Of a stretch of 64,000 bases of DNA, positions 32,243 through 42,927 are shown piece after piece (positions within the stretch are counted from its first letter, which is position 1; every line of letters begins with the position of its first letter). The notes under the pieces were generated by a model that was given only the letters and a program-made list of their open reading frames with translations, had not been told where the DNA came from and made no database searches. Source of the stretch: Morchella semilibera (taxonomy: Eukaryota; Ascomycota; Pezizomycetes; Pezizales; Morchellaceae); the NCBI GenBank assembly GCA_009192285.1, contig WBVU01000004.1, positions 2,688,001-2,752,000 on the forward strand, written 5' to 3'. The translations under genes and the position numbers were made by a program.

Positions 32243-34073
32243 ATGTCAGCTCAAATACTTGGCAATTCTACTGGTTCCGATATGCCCGGGAACCAGAATA
32301 AAGCTAGGAATTCGCTAGTCGGTGGGGACATCACTCATGAAGTTCTGCGCTCTCTGTACCATGGAGATGTGACAACCAAAGGAGGGACAGAGGCTTCGTT
32401 TACCGCCTCCGGTAGGGCTCGAGAAGACTTCCCACCTGTCAAGAGGCTAAACCCGTTGAATAAGAAACGCATACTGGTAACCGGTGTAAGTACACATAAT
32501 AATACAATTTTCATGTATCTCCTATAATCCCTTACATCGATTTTATAACCTACCTCGCATGGATCGATTCCATTTTTTTCGTGTAGACTTTATATTTATT
32601 TTCGAGAAATTCCGTAGGGCGCCGGCTTTGTTGGATCCCATTTGGTAGATCGCCTTATGCTCATGGGGCATGATGTTATCTGCATTGATAATTACTTCAC
32701 TGGTTCAAAGGCGAATATTGTACACTGGATTGGCCACCCAAACTTTGAAATGATACGGTATGAAAGGAGAGAAAGAAAAGGAAGAGAAAGGGGGCCGTTT
32801 CCCTCGTCCCTAATTATTATTGAATTATCCTGTTGCTCCCTAGCCATTACCAATCGAGAGAATAATCTGTTTCTTATCACACAGGATCTTTATATTTGAG
32901 ATGGTAGCCATGATGTTGTGGACCCGCTCCTTGTTGAGGTCGATCAGATTTATCATTTGGCCTGTCCTGCGAGTCCGGTGCATTATCAGTCAAATGCAGT
33001 CAAGACTTTGAAGACGAGTTTTTTTGGGACGTACGTTGTCTTACCTTTGTTTAGTTTCATCCGGAAAGAAGGGAAAGGCTGTTTTATCTACATCTCTAGG
33101 CTTACAATTTCATCAATTTAGATATAACATGCTAGGCCTTGCAAAACGAGTGAAGGCACGTTTTCTCCTTGCTAGTACTTCAGAAATTTATGGTTCTCCT
33201 AAAGAGCACCCACAAAATGAAGAGTACTGGGGCCATGTCAACTGTTTTGGCCCGCGCGCCTGCTATGACGAAGGGAAACGCGTGGCAGAGGCCCTTACAT
33301 ACAGCTACGCACGGCAGGACGGCGTAGATGTGCGGATTGCTCGCATCTTTAACACATTTGGTATGTTTGTATTTGTTTTATTTCCATTTCAATCGAACCC
33401 CAGATATATGTTCTCGGGTAAGAGGAAGGAGGAGCTCGGGTATGAGGCAACACCTCAAAACCAGGGGAGAGAGAGGAGGAATCAGTGATTTGCTGTTCCT
33501 CCCCTCTTTCTTTCTTTCTTTCTCTTTTTTTATCTTACTAACTACAATAGGTCCACGTATGAATTTCAACGATGGAAGGGTGGTATCTAACTTTATCCTG
33601 CAAGCGTTGCGGAGCGAAGACATCACTGTCTACGGGGACGGATCCGCGACAAGATCCTTCCAGTACATGCACGATTTGATAGACGGCCTTATTCTACTGA
33701 TGGCGAGTGATTGTACAGAACCCGTCAACTTGGGTAACCCACATGAATTTACGATCAAAGAATTTGCGCATACCATCATTGGCCTTGTCAACGAACAGGG
33801 AGACAAACCATCTAGGTCGAACGTGGTATACTTACCTGCAGTGGTTGATGACCCACCGAGGCGGAAACCAGACATCTCGAGAGCCAAGGAAAGATTAAGC
33901 TGGGAACCGCGAGTTTCGGTGCATGAGGGGTTATTAGAAACTGGTGGGAATATTTTCCTTTTCCTACCATCCTAAACCCTAGCATGCAACACAAGGACTA
34001 ATGAGGTAAAATAGTGGCCTATTTTAAACGAACGATGGAGCTACAGGGTGCGTCAGGGGATCAGTATTTGTGA
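32243..34073 (+). CDS. UXS1: UDP-glucuronate decarboxylase (UDP-xylose synthase)
   Basis: Short-chain dehydrogenase-fold enzyme that converts UDP-glucuronate to UDP-xylose with bound NAD+. Six exons: 32243-32485, 32618-32757, 32908-33030, 33122-33360, 33551-33943, 34015-34073, summing to 1197 nt and 398 residues. The first 70 or so residues are a polar leader without a clear membrane anchor. The NAD-binding GAGFVGSHL follows KRILVTG. The substrate-binding DNYFTGSK and [11 protein letters not shown] are present, as is the catalytic YxxxK in [13 protein letters not shown]-like context (RACYDEGK). Then come [25 protein letters not shown] and the late [10 protein letters not shown]. The short last exon gives [12 protein letters not shown], the expected helix. 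The enzyme is best known from basidiomycete capsule synthesis, animals and plants. Convergent with the UBX gene. Confidence 0.95.
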
Positions 34074-34234
34074 AGATGTGAACTGGCTTGATACTGTGGA
34101 CAGTCTTTCTAGTGTCTCTTAAGATTTACTACTCAGAAAGGAAATATTTGCAACTCAATCTACGCCTTTCAATGAAGGAGGCTATATGAAAATAAGTGAA
34201 AAGAAAAGGGACTTGAAAGATATCTTGGGTTTTG

Positions 34235-35482
34235 CTATGTCACGACCAGCACGCATGATGGTACCATCCCGGCTTCTTTGAGAGTTTGGCCAAAGTCAAT
34301 TCCTTGTTGGTAAACTTTACGAGGAAATGTCGTGGTAATTGAGTTTACTTCAATGCCTGTATATGGTGTTAAAAACGTTTTGTAAGACCTTTTTCTCAGA
34401 AAATCATGTCCCCGTACCTCTTTCTTCTTTTACGGCCTCGGCAACCTCGAACAAGGTAGTATCTGCCGGGAAGATTTTTATCAAAGGTGACCCAGAAGGT
34501 AAACGAAGCTGAAGGCGTGTCTCTGTATGAGATGTAGTAGTTTTGGGTGCCGCGGATTTCGTGGGCTCGGTCTGTTCTTCTGTGGGCCTCCCCTCCCGGG
34601 CCGCTCTTTCTTGCTCTGCTTGTTTCTTCCGTAGTTCTTGAGTTTCTTTGATCTGTTGTCTGACCCTCTCCTTTGCAGCGGCGTCCTCAATCTTTTCTCG
34701 CTTACGTTTCTCAACCTCTTTTAATTGTTCTTTTCTCCTAAGCTCTTCTTTGGCTTTGTCTGATTCTTGGCCTTTTTTACGGCGAATAAGCTGCGATTGA
34801 ATTAGTATTACTGGGTAGAAATAATTCTTGACAACCATACTTCGTTTTTTTTCTGTTCCTCGCGATCTTTGATGGCTTGAGTAGCTTTTCTTTCTGCTAA
34901 CCTGCCAAGAAGGTCAGCTTCCAAGGGTTCAGAACTTTAACAATTAGAAACTCGCCAACCTTTCGCGAAGCTCTTGTAATTTTGCCGCCTTATCCTCCTC
35001 CGTTAATGGTTTTATGATCTCAGTAGATTCTTCAAAGTTCTGGTGTTCACTTGCTTGGGATCAGTAAGACGATACGTAAGGTAATGCGACTCCCGCGCTC
35101 TGTAATGTCGAATGCTTACGTTCTCGTAGCATGATACTGCGCACGCTCTGCACTCGAGAAAAGTTTGCCACAATCTGAGCATTTCATACTGGCCGCAGTA
35201 CCAGGGATTTCAGATTTCTCGTCACCATCGTAATCATTCCTATCTCCTGCAGCAGACGGAAACGAGTCTGTTTGTTCGGTCGTAGCTTTGAGTGCGTTCA
35301 ATGGCACATCCTGGTTTTGTTCAAGCCAAGTGAGGGCATCTTGGACTATTGTACATCAGTATGATCCGGAGAGTCTGGAATGACTCATGTGACTTACGGC
35401 CTTTGGTATTTTTGACAGCCAGAGTAGCACGTTCGGCGTCGAATCCCATCTCTAGGAGCAAATCATAATCTCCTTGAACCAT
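34235..35482 (-). CDS. UBA-UBX domain protein (UBXN1/SAKS1-like) with C2H2 finger
   Basis: Likely p97/Cdc48 cofactor binding ubiquitin through UBA and the ATPase through UBX. Six exons on the minus strand: 35482-35398, 35345-35120, 35049-34960, 34901-34841, 34790-34418, 34356-34235, giving 318 residues. The N-terminal UBA-like region starts MVQGDYDLLLEMGFDAERA and ends DALTWLEQNQD. An acidic linker leads to a C2H2-type finger (CSDC...HATRTEH). A long charged coiled coil follows (about residues 130-220, rich in K/E/R). The UBX domain starts TETRLQLRLPSGSPL and ends TTTFPRKVYQQG and AGMVPSCVLVV. The finger plus UBA/UBX order matches the UBXN1 subfamily. It shares a 707-bp divergent region with the VAP gene. 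Confidence 0.92.
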
Positions 35483-36189
35483 GGCTGCGATCGATGCAAG
35501 GGACAGAATAAGAAATGAAATAGATGTCGGTTGATTCCGAGGAGTAAGAAGATATTTGGATAAGACCGAGAGCGGTGGGGTCGGAGCTGTAACACTAAAG
35601 GCACGAGGTGGCAGTCGACGTCACTCAAGGCATAGCGCGGGGTGTGGCGTGGTGAATGGTGTGGGGGAGATTTTTTCCCAGTGGAATTGTGGCGTGGACA
35701 GGGTGTCTCGTGGCAGTGCAAATGAGCGGATGCCAGTTTTCAGACACGCAGCAAGTTGAACAGCCAGCAGAGAGACACAAGTAAGCATAGCTAGGCCAGA
35801 GAACCATCGCGATATTTACTCGTTCTAACCACACACTAGCAACTTAACACTGTCTCCCTCACACCCAGCGGCTTCTCACCCTTTTCTATACGCAGCCTCC
35901 AACCCCATAACAACTACTGGTTATAAACCACGACCACGACCGCAAGCACCACAGTATCCACAACTGCTCTTGCCCACAACACCCACTAGAACTACTAGCA
36001 CCACCAGCATCTTTACCTACAACCACCACAATACCCTCCCACAAATCTACTACAGCCACTGCTGCATATAACCTTTAAAGATATTTGCTCACGTCAGAAA
36101 AACCCGGCTTCAAACTAAGCCCCTAGTGCCCCCCAGGACCCACCTCGTCCCTCCACTTGTTAATCAGAAATATCTAAGAGTCGCCAAAT
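35483..36189. promoter_or_regulatory. Divergent intergenic region UBX/VAP
   Basis: 707 bp between divergent start codons. The right half is strikingly C/A-rich (ACCACCA, CAACCACCA units, about 35870-36070). No gene recognised. Confidence 0.5.
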
Positions 36190-37479
36190 ATGAGCATCGA
36201 ACTTGACCCCACTGAGTTGGGATTTGAACGTAGGACGCTTTCTTATCCCTTTGCTGTTTTACGAGTAAAGAGATGACAAGTGATGGGAAAGGAAAGAAGA
36301 AAAAAACACCCGACAGCTGCTGATATCTTTACTTCGAGGCTAGGCCCTTTCAATCACGAGGTAACTCGAACACTTCGCATCAAAAATAATAACTATGATC
36401 CCGTTGCCTTTAAGGTTTGTTAATACCGGACTGTACCCCTGTTGTGAACCTATTATTAACTTCAGTGTTATATAGGTCAAAACAACCGCCCCTAAGCAGT
36501 GAGTGCTCACGAGTCAAAGATCTCCCATACGGGTTTTCATGTAGAAGCCTTTGCTGATAATTGGATAGGTACTGTGTGAGGCCAAACTCCGGACGTATAG
36601 AAGCTGGAAAGGATGTCGAGGTCCAAGGTATTAAGATTAAGCTCCAGCCTGCGATTGTAAAATCTAAAAACACTAACCAAGCCTAGTTCTTCTCCAGGCT
36701 ATGAAGGAGGATCCGCCACAGGGTTATAAGTGTCGTGATAAGTTCCTTGTTCAGTCTGTTGCCATCACCGCAGACAAGGAGTACAGCAATGTTCAGCAAA
36801 TTGTGAGGCCCCCGTAGTCTATAGTCAGTCATACTAGAGTTTTTTGTTCCTAACTTGACCAGTGGGCGCTTGTGGAAAAGAATGAAAAACCTTCCATTCA
36901 AGAGAAGAAAATACGTGTCACATTCCTTGAACCAGGCGAGAAGACAAATGCGCCTAATGGGGAGATGGTCCAAGACATCTTGGTAAGTTGAGCTGTGCGG
37001 CTTTGGCATTACATCCCGGAAATTAACAAGACTGGCAGTTCAACGATACTCAATCCCGCTCATCCCCCCCCCCATATACCTCCCCTACGCCGTCCGATGA
37101 GCCTGCGACTTCCGGTACTCTACCTGCACCTGTTATTAAAACCGAGTCCAAATCGGATGGGCACTCATCTACTGGGGACGCTATTCGAGGTGCTACTACC
37201 CAATATGGCTCCCCTAGTTCAGGGAGCAGTAGTCATGATTTGGCATCTCAGCTAGCTGAAGCGAAGGCTACAATTGCCAGATTACAAGAGCAGGCCCAAC
37301 AGCATCAACAGGGCCTCCGAGAGCGCAAGTCCGCGGCTGTTGCTTCTGACTCCAAGCTACATACTGTTGAAGGTGCCCCTGGTATGGGTTTGACCACCCA
37401 TCCACCAGAAGGTGTATCCGTCCAAATTTGTGCTGCCTTATGTTTAGTAACTTTTTTGCTAGCGTATTTGTTTTTTTGA
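36190..37479 (+). CDS. SCS2: VAMP-associated protein (VAP/Scs2), ER membrane tether
   Basis: ER membrane protein whose MSP domain binds FFAT motifs of lipid-transfer and contact-site proteins. Seven exons: 36190-36229, 36344-36414, 36476-36498 (23 nt), 36569-36627, 36687-36802, 36863-36982, 37039-37479; 870 nt, 289 residues. The MSP domain covers residues 1-125: MSIELDPTELGFERPF, LRIKNNNYDPVAFKVKTTAP, KQYCVRPNSGRI, CRDKFLVQSVAI. A Pro/Ser-rich linker follows, with a C10 run in the gene at about 37064-37073. A coiled coil (QLAEAKATIARLQEQAQQ) precedes the C-terminal anchor (ICAALCLVTFLLAYLFF), which ends the protein as in tail-anchored VAPs. Confidence 0.95.
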
Positions 37480-38092
37480 TTGTGATGCTATGTTTGGTTA
37501 GTCCAAAAACCACATTCTCTTAAAAGATTTCATTTGTCTACCTCCCAGGAGGCGTAACGTGCTGGATATTTGGTTCTGTTTGATGGTGGCCCCCCGTTGG
37601 TTGTGCCTGGATTCCCTTTTTCCTTCCATTTATCCCTGTACTCTACAAGATCGACGAGAGGCTTCCCACCCTATATAAGTATCTTCACCTCACTTATGGT
37701 ACTAAGCTTTTTATCAGTCAATATCACCCTGGAGAGAATCTTTCGGTGTGCTTAGTTTTGCTTTTATTTTCTTTTGCACTTTCAGTCGCATCTCTTTATT
37801 AGTATTTGAGTGCTGAATACTCTGGTATTTTGAAAATGGGGATATTTGAATTTGATGGTACACTGTTTTCCTTTGGGTTGGGTATTATTTAATTTGGTCG
37901 TAAAAAGAGTGGGTGGGGGATGAAGAGGCTGGTATAAATAAATTGGGAAAACATACATGCTTGTAGTTTACTAGGATGGGATGAGCCGTCTTAGTGCCCC
38001 CCCATTTGCCCCACTTGTCTGTCCAGAGTCTCTGCCAAACCTCCTGACCACACATTTCAAGGCTGTCAATCCAAATATTCCCGTTTCAAAAA
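37480..38092. other. Intergenic VAP/FMN1
   Basis: 3' flank of the VAP gene and upstream region of FMN1. No further gene seen. Confidence 0.5.
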
Positions 38093-38629
38093 ATGCGTTC
38101 GCCGGCGACTGAACGTCCCCTTATATCTGGCCCCGAAGATGGCCCGTCACCCCCCTTTCCGCTGCGCCTCTCGGGGCCTGTCATCAAAGGTTTTGGACGA
38201 GGCTCTAAAGAATTGCAAATTCCTACTGCCAACATCCCAATCGAGGGCCTCAAAGTCGGTGGATGCGAAACAATCGAGAGCGGCGTTTACTACGGTTTCG
38301 CGGGGCTTGACCTGATCAACGTTGACACTGGATCGAAGGGGGTTGTCTTCCCAATGGTCATGTCGATCGGTTGGAACCCCTTCTATAAAAACACTGTACG
38401 ATCAGTCGAAGTACATATTGTACACTCCTTTCCCGAGGACTTCTATGGGGCGCGCATGAACCTAGTTATATTGGGGTTTATCAGGCCAGAATATGATTAT
38501 GTGAGCAAGGAGGCCTTGATTGAAGATATCAAGATGGATATTGAAGTTGGCATTAATAGCCTCGAGCGTGACGCTTATAAAGTGTTTAAAGAAGATGAGT
38601 ACTTAAGACACTTTAGCACCGAGGAGTAA
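38093..38629 (+). CDS. FMN1: Riboflavin kinase
   Basis: Phosphorylates riboflavin to FMN with ATP, the first step of flavin cofactor synthesis. A single exon of 178 residues, typical of fungal monofunctional enzymes. After a Pro-rich start of about 25 residues comes the fold: [20 protein letters not shown], with the Gly-rich flavin/ATP loop and the PTAN signature whose Thr and Asn coordinate Mg-ATP. Then [30 protein letters not shown] (GWNP plus SVEVHI, where the Glu is catalytic) and [20 protein letters not shown]-terminal charged helix ends the protein. Convergent with the desaturase gene, 225 bp apart. Confidence 0.96.
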   Translation: MRSPATERPLISGPEDGPSPPFPLRLSGPVIKGFGRGSKELQIPTANIPIEGLKVGGCETIESGVYYGFAGLDLINVDTGSKGVVFPMVMSIGWNPFYKNTVRSVEVHIVHSFPEDFYGARMNLVILGFIRPEYDYVSKEALIEDIKMDIEVGINSLERDAYKVFKEDEYLRHFSTEE

Positions 38630-38854
38630 AAACTACTGTAACTAGGAGTGTACAGCCGTTATATTGGTATTTGACCACCTGGTATTCTGGTCGTTTCTTT
38701 GGTTTAACGAAAAGGCCTGAGCCTACAATACATGTTATTAGATAGTCTAACCGAAGATGCCATTATTCCTTAAATCCACAGAAAAGGCCCAATACAAACT
38801 ATATAAAAACAGAAATATCGCATCACAGAGTTACAGATCTATACGGCGGCGCTA

Positions 38855-40201
38855 TTAAGCTTTCTTCTTATCCTCTGCAGCACTGGCCCCACCTTCCAGC
38901 TCTTCCTTCGTCCAATCTGCCTCAACCCTTTCCCCGGTTTTCAATTGGTGTTCCCTCTTGACTCTTGACCAAAGCGAAACGTCACTATCCCATATAAACT
39001 GCCAAATAACCCATGACCAGCTAGTGTGGGTAGGAAGGGGCTCATAGAATTCGCTGGCGATTTCACGCAGCTTGGGGAGTCGGGTCCACGGAATGGCAGG
39101 AAAGTCATGGTGCTCGTTGTGTAAACCAACGTTGTAAGTGAAAAAGTTCAGACAGCCATAATAGGAGTAAGTTTCCACCGGGGCCGCCTCTCCGGAAACA
39201 GAATTTTTGGAGGATGGTTTGTTAGGTTTCTCAAAGACATACTAAGTAGGTTTGAGACGTAAGCTTGATTCAAAATTTCACCTCACTTTCCAACAGAATC
39301 GGGTGCCTCAACAACGTAGCAAATGAGAAAAACCCACATGTTCAGCAATAAAATGACCTGCACAGGGATGCAGGCTTCCTGCTAGAAAGCTGCTTATTAT
39401 CAGGTAGGCAAGAGAATTCCAACCACAGGACCAAACAAGGATGACATCAAACCCAAGTTGCACAACAAGGTTGAGAAAGTGTAGCCCAGTGAATGGCAGC
39501 GTCAGAACCATCATTGGCCTAAGGGCATAAAATAGGATTTGAAAGGTGCAAAAAAAGGCCTTCCCCAAAACCGAGTCGAGGAAGATGGCTTCAAATTTGG
39601 TTGGGAGGTCAGTATCAAGGCCATCGACACCAAGAGCTTTGTGATGAGTCAGATGGTACGGCCGGAAAGCCGCGCTATAAGGGAGGCCAATTGGTAGGTT
39701 TGCAAAGATAGCAAATAAACGGTTGGCATATGCGCTTCTGAAGGCGAGATTATGAGAGATTTCATGAATCGCTAGAAATGTGTTCTGATTTGCTGTCGCA
39801 CCCACGATGTATGCAATGAGGAAGAAAGGCCAGGAGAAGATAGGGGTTGACCGTAGAAAGTATGCGCAGCCAATTTGTAACGATGTGACGCCTAGTACAA
39901 CATACTTGGTGAGAGGTTCTGGGCCGCACAATTTGGTGACCTGTAAAGAATTGCATTAGAGTTAGTGAACGATGTAAATTCCTCACATTTGGCGTTTAAT
40001 TGCCAGCAACATACCTCGGGATGGGCCTTGATAATCTGGTGTCTGCGAGTCCTGTGGGGCTCCTCCTGGTATGTCTGTATCTTGTTAGTTTTGCTTTACT
40101 TGAATAGTTTTTGGCGGGCTAAATACCCAAATCCAGTCGTTTGAGAAATCCCTCGCGGTGTCATTTGGGCCAATGGTGGCTGTTTCGATGACTGAAGCCA
40201 T
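38855..40201 (-). CDS. dsd1: Sphingolipid delta-4 desaturase
   Basis: ER di-iron membrane desaturase that introduces the 4,5-trans double bond in dihydroceramide-type long-chain bases. Four exons: 40201-40127, 40074-40015, 39940-39338, 39241-38855, giving 374 residues. The N-terminal lipid-desaturase leader includes FSNDWIW|TYQEEPHRTRR and KAHPEVTKLCGPEP. Membrane segments flank the three His boxes: HEISH (AIHEISHNLAF), HxxHH in YHLTHHKALG, and HxxHH in LHNEHHDFPAIP. The C-terminal part NVGLHNEHHDF...LPKLREIASEFYEPL is diagnostic of DES enzymes. The segment between EHYVFEK and the third box carries a short Lys/Ser/Ala-rich loop. The tail ends in KKKA, near the C-terminus as ER retrieval signals are. 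It shares a 449-bp divergent region with RPT4. Confidence 0.95.
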
Positions 40202-40650
40202 GATGGGTGAATAGTTCTTAATAGCAGGAAGTGAAGGCGAGAAGCTCCCTAAATACTCAAGGGAGAAACCAGGTGAGAGACAGGGGAAGGGGTAGGGAGA
40301 CGCAAAGTGTGGTGATTCCTTGGGTCAAATGCTAACCATGCACTGTTCCATAAGCAGCATGTCATGATCAGAGCCCCTGACAGGCTTGCCTTTGCCAAGA
40401 TTTTGAGCACAAAGTATCACAGTTGCGCAATGCACAGGTACATATGAGAACTGGCACTGGTCCTCCACAATCATACTCCATGTCTCTCTACCATCACCAC
40501 TCATCAGAAATATCCGTTCATCGTTTCATCAACCCCATCTTCATCTGTCTAATACCCGTCTCTAGCAGCTACTATTACCATATCTCACTCTACTAACTTG
40601 AACGAACAAATCAAAGAGCTCCCTTTAATCCCGTTATACACCCCCACCCA
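40202..40650. promoter_or_regulatory. Shared divergent promoter region dsd1/RPT4
   Basis: 449 bp between divergent start codons. I searched for the proteasome control element GGTGGCAAA and did not see it. Pyrimidine-rich leaders occur on the RPT4 side. Confidence 0.45.
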
Positions 40651-42136
40651 ATGGCTTCCAACCCCGAAAGAGAAAAGGCACTTAGCGACTTTAAAATAAA
40701 GGTATTTTCATCCACGCAGGGTTCACGAGGCTTTAACTGACCGGCTTGCGCTTTTTAAAGCTATTGGAACATAGGGAGTGGGATGCGAAACTTAAGAACC
40801 TACGAGCGGAGATCAAGGATCTGCAAAAGGAATTCGATCACACGGAAGATAACATCAAAGCTCTACAAAGTGTGGGACAAATAATCGGAGAGGTTCTGAA
40901 GCAACTTGACGATGAGAGATGTGCGTTAGACCCCTGTAACTGGCATTATGGTGGGGCTCTATCCGAAGCTAACATTCAATAGTCATCGTAAAGGGTAATA
41001 GTCCACTAATCCATCTACACGAAATGAGAGGGATGACGCTGACAATGAAATAAAATCGAACAGCCTCTTCCGGGCCCCGCTATGTTGTTGGGTGTCGCTC
41101 AAAAGTAGACAAGACAAAACTTAAGCAAGGGGTCCGAGTAGCTCTTGATATGACCACTTTAACAATTATGCGAATGCTACCTCGGGAGGTTGATCCTCTG
41201 GTCTATAACATGTCTCTTGAGGATCCAGGCCAGGTATCTTTTGGCGGCATCGGAGGTCTCAACGAGCAGATCCGAGAGTTGAGAGAGGTCATTGAGCTGC
41301 CCTTGAAGAATCCCGAATTATTTTTGAGAGTTGGCATCAAACCTCCAAAGGGCGTCTTGCTATATGGCCCCCCAGGAACAGGAAAGACATTATTAGCAAG
41401 AGCTGTGGCTAGTAGCTTGGAGACTAATTTCTTGAAAGGTACGAGTAATATGAGCATCATCCTAGGGCAGCCAATACTAATTTTCATGATTCCAGTTGTC
41501 TCGTCCGCAATTGTAGACAAATACATCGGCGAGTCTGCTCGACTTATCCGTGAGATGTTTGGGTATGCTAAGGAGCACGAACCATGTATCATTTTCATGG
41601 ACGAAATCGATGCTATTGGCGGTCGGAGGTTTAGTGAGGGTACATCTGCGGATCGTGAAATTCAAAGGACGCTCATGGAGCTACTCAATCAGCTCGACGG
41701 CTTTGACTACCTGGGGAAAACAAAAATCATCATGGCAACTAACAGGCCTGACACGCTCGACCCAGCGCTACTTAGGGCTGGCCGATTAGACCGTAAGATC
41801 GAAATTCCCCTTCCAAATGAGGTCGGGAGGATGGAGATCCTCAAAATTCATGCGGCGGGTGTGCAAAAGGATGGGGAAATTGATTACGAGAGTATCGTCA
41901 AGATGAGCGATCAGCTCAACGGGGCTGATCTGAGAAATGTTATTACTGAGGCTGGTTTCTTCGCTATTCGTGACGACCGTGATGCCATCAATCAGGATGA
42001 TATGTCTAAAGCTGTTCGAAAAGTGGCAGAAGCAAAGAAGCTAGAAGGTAAATTAGGTTAGTGTTCCACCCTATAGTTTCTTGTTTGGCTATCTTCGGGT
42101 ATACTAACTTCCTGCGCAGAGTATCAGAAGCTATAA
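40651..42136 (+). CDS. RPT4: 26S proteasome regulatory subunit Rpt4 (AAA-ATPase)
   Basis: One of six AAA-ATPases of the 19S base ring that unfold substrates and open the proteasome gate. Six exons: 40651-40701, 40761-40920, 40983-40994 (12 nt), 41064-41438, 41496-42056, 42120-42136; 1176 nt, 391 residues. The N-terminal coiled coil includes [21 protein letters not shown], followed by the OB domain with [18 protein letters not shown] core: Walker A GPPGTGKT, pore-loop region with [12 protein letters not shown], Walker [10 protein letters not shown], second region of homology [20 protein letters not shown]. The last 6-codon exon gives the ending KLEYQKL. Exon 3 encodes only FIVK and the start of the next Ala, but it is needed to keep the frame and the conserved sequence. 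Confidence 0.97.
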
Positions 42137-42927
42137 TGAAATGGAACGGTCTAAAATGATTTCATGATTTCCGAGTGTTCCGCCTTCTTGTACCTCAAAA
42201 TAAAGTTTGGTGGCTCAAGATCTCCGTTCCTCTTGGAATTCCTCCTATCCATGCCTTCAAAGCTCGTGTTTTTAACGAAGCAGTCCTGAACAAAATATCA
42301 GGGTCTCTATGTACTTGTGACGAATGATGTTAGATTGTATGAACAATCTGATCGAGCCTACCATTTTTACCAATTATGCACGTAGGCTTCCTAAGATGTT
42401 GCTATGTACCACGAGTGAGTGAGTATGGCGGTCTGAAAAATTGTGTTAAGAGCCTAGTTAAATTATAGACCGTTTCCACCTTTCAAAATAACCCTGTCAG
42501 ACGCAGGAACCTGTCACATGGCAACTGGTACGAGGCTCCAAAACCGATGCAATTGGGAACACCTGTATCCGGGGGGTCCGCGACATTCATTTTTTGATGA
42601 TCAATTACCGTATTTGATAATTATTATAATACATTAGCGCCAGTTCCCATAATAATATAAAGCTATATTAAGCAATTAATATTTTTATTATAGGACTTTT
42701 TTTTATTTTTAATATTTTTTTTTCTATAGGCTCTTATTGATCTATGTTTCTATTGATCTGTATATTAGTAAATGATTTTAATATATGATAATAGTTTGTA
42801 AGAATTTTTTTTTATTCGCTGAAGTACTCCGATATGCAGGTAGAACTGTATTCACGCTTATTCTGCAGAGGTAAATTTCACAGATTAAATTTTTATTTAC
42901 TTCCCGATTAAATACTCTAAGTCTTCG
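42137..42927. other. Intergenic RPT4/piggyBac
   Basis: 3' flank of RPT4 followed by strongly AT-rich DNA (about 42600-42850). No gene seen. Confidence 0.5.

Noticed and set aside
40202-40650. Proteasome control element GGTGGCAAA upstream of RPT4
   Set aside because: Looked for it on both strands between the two start codons and did not find it.
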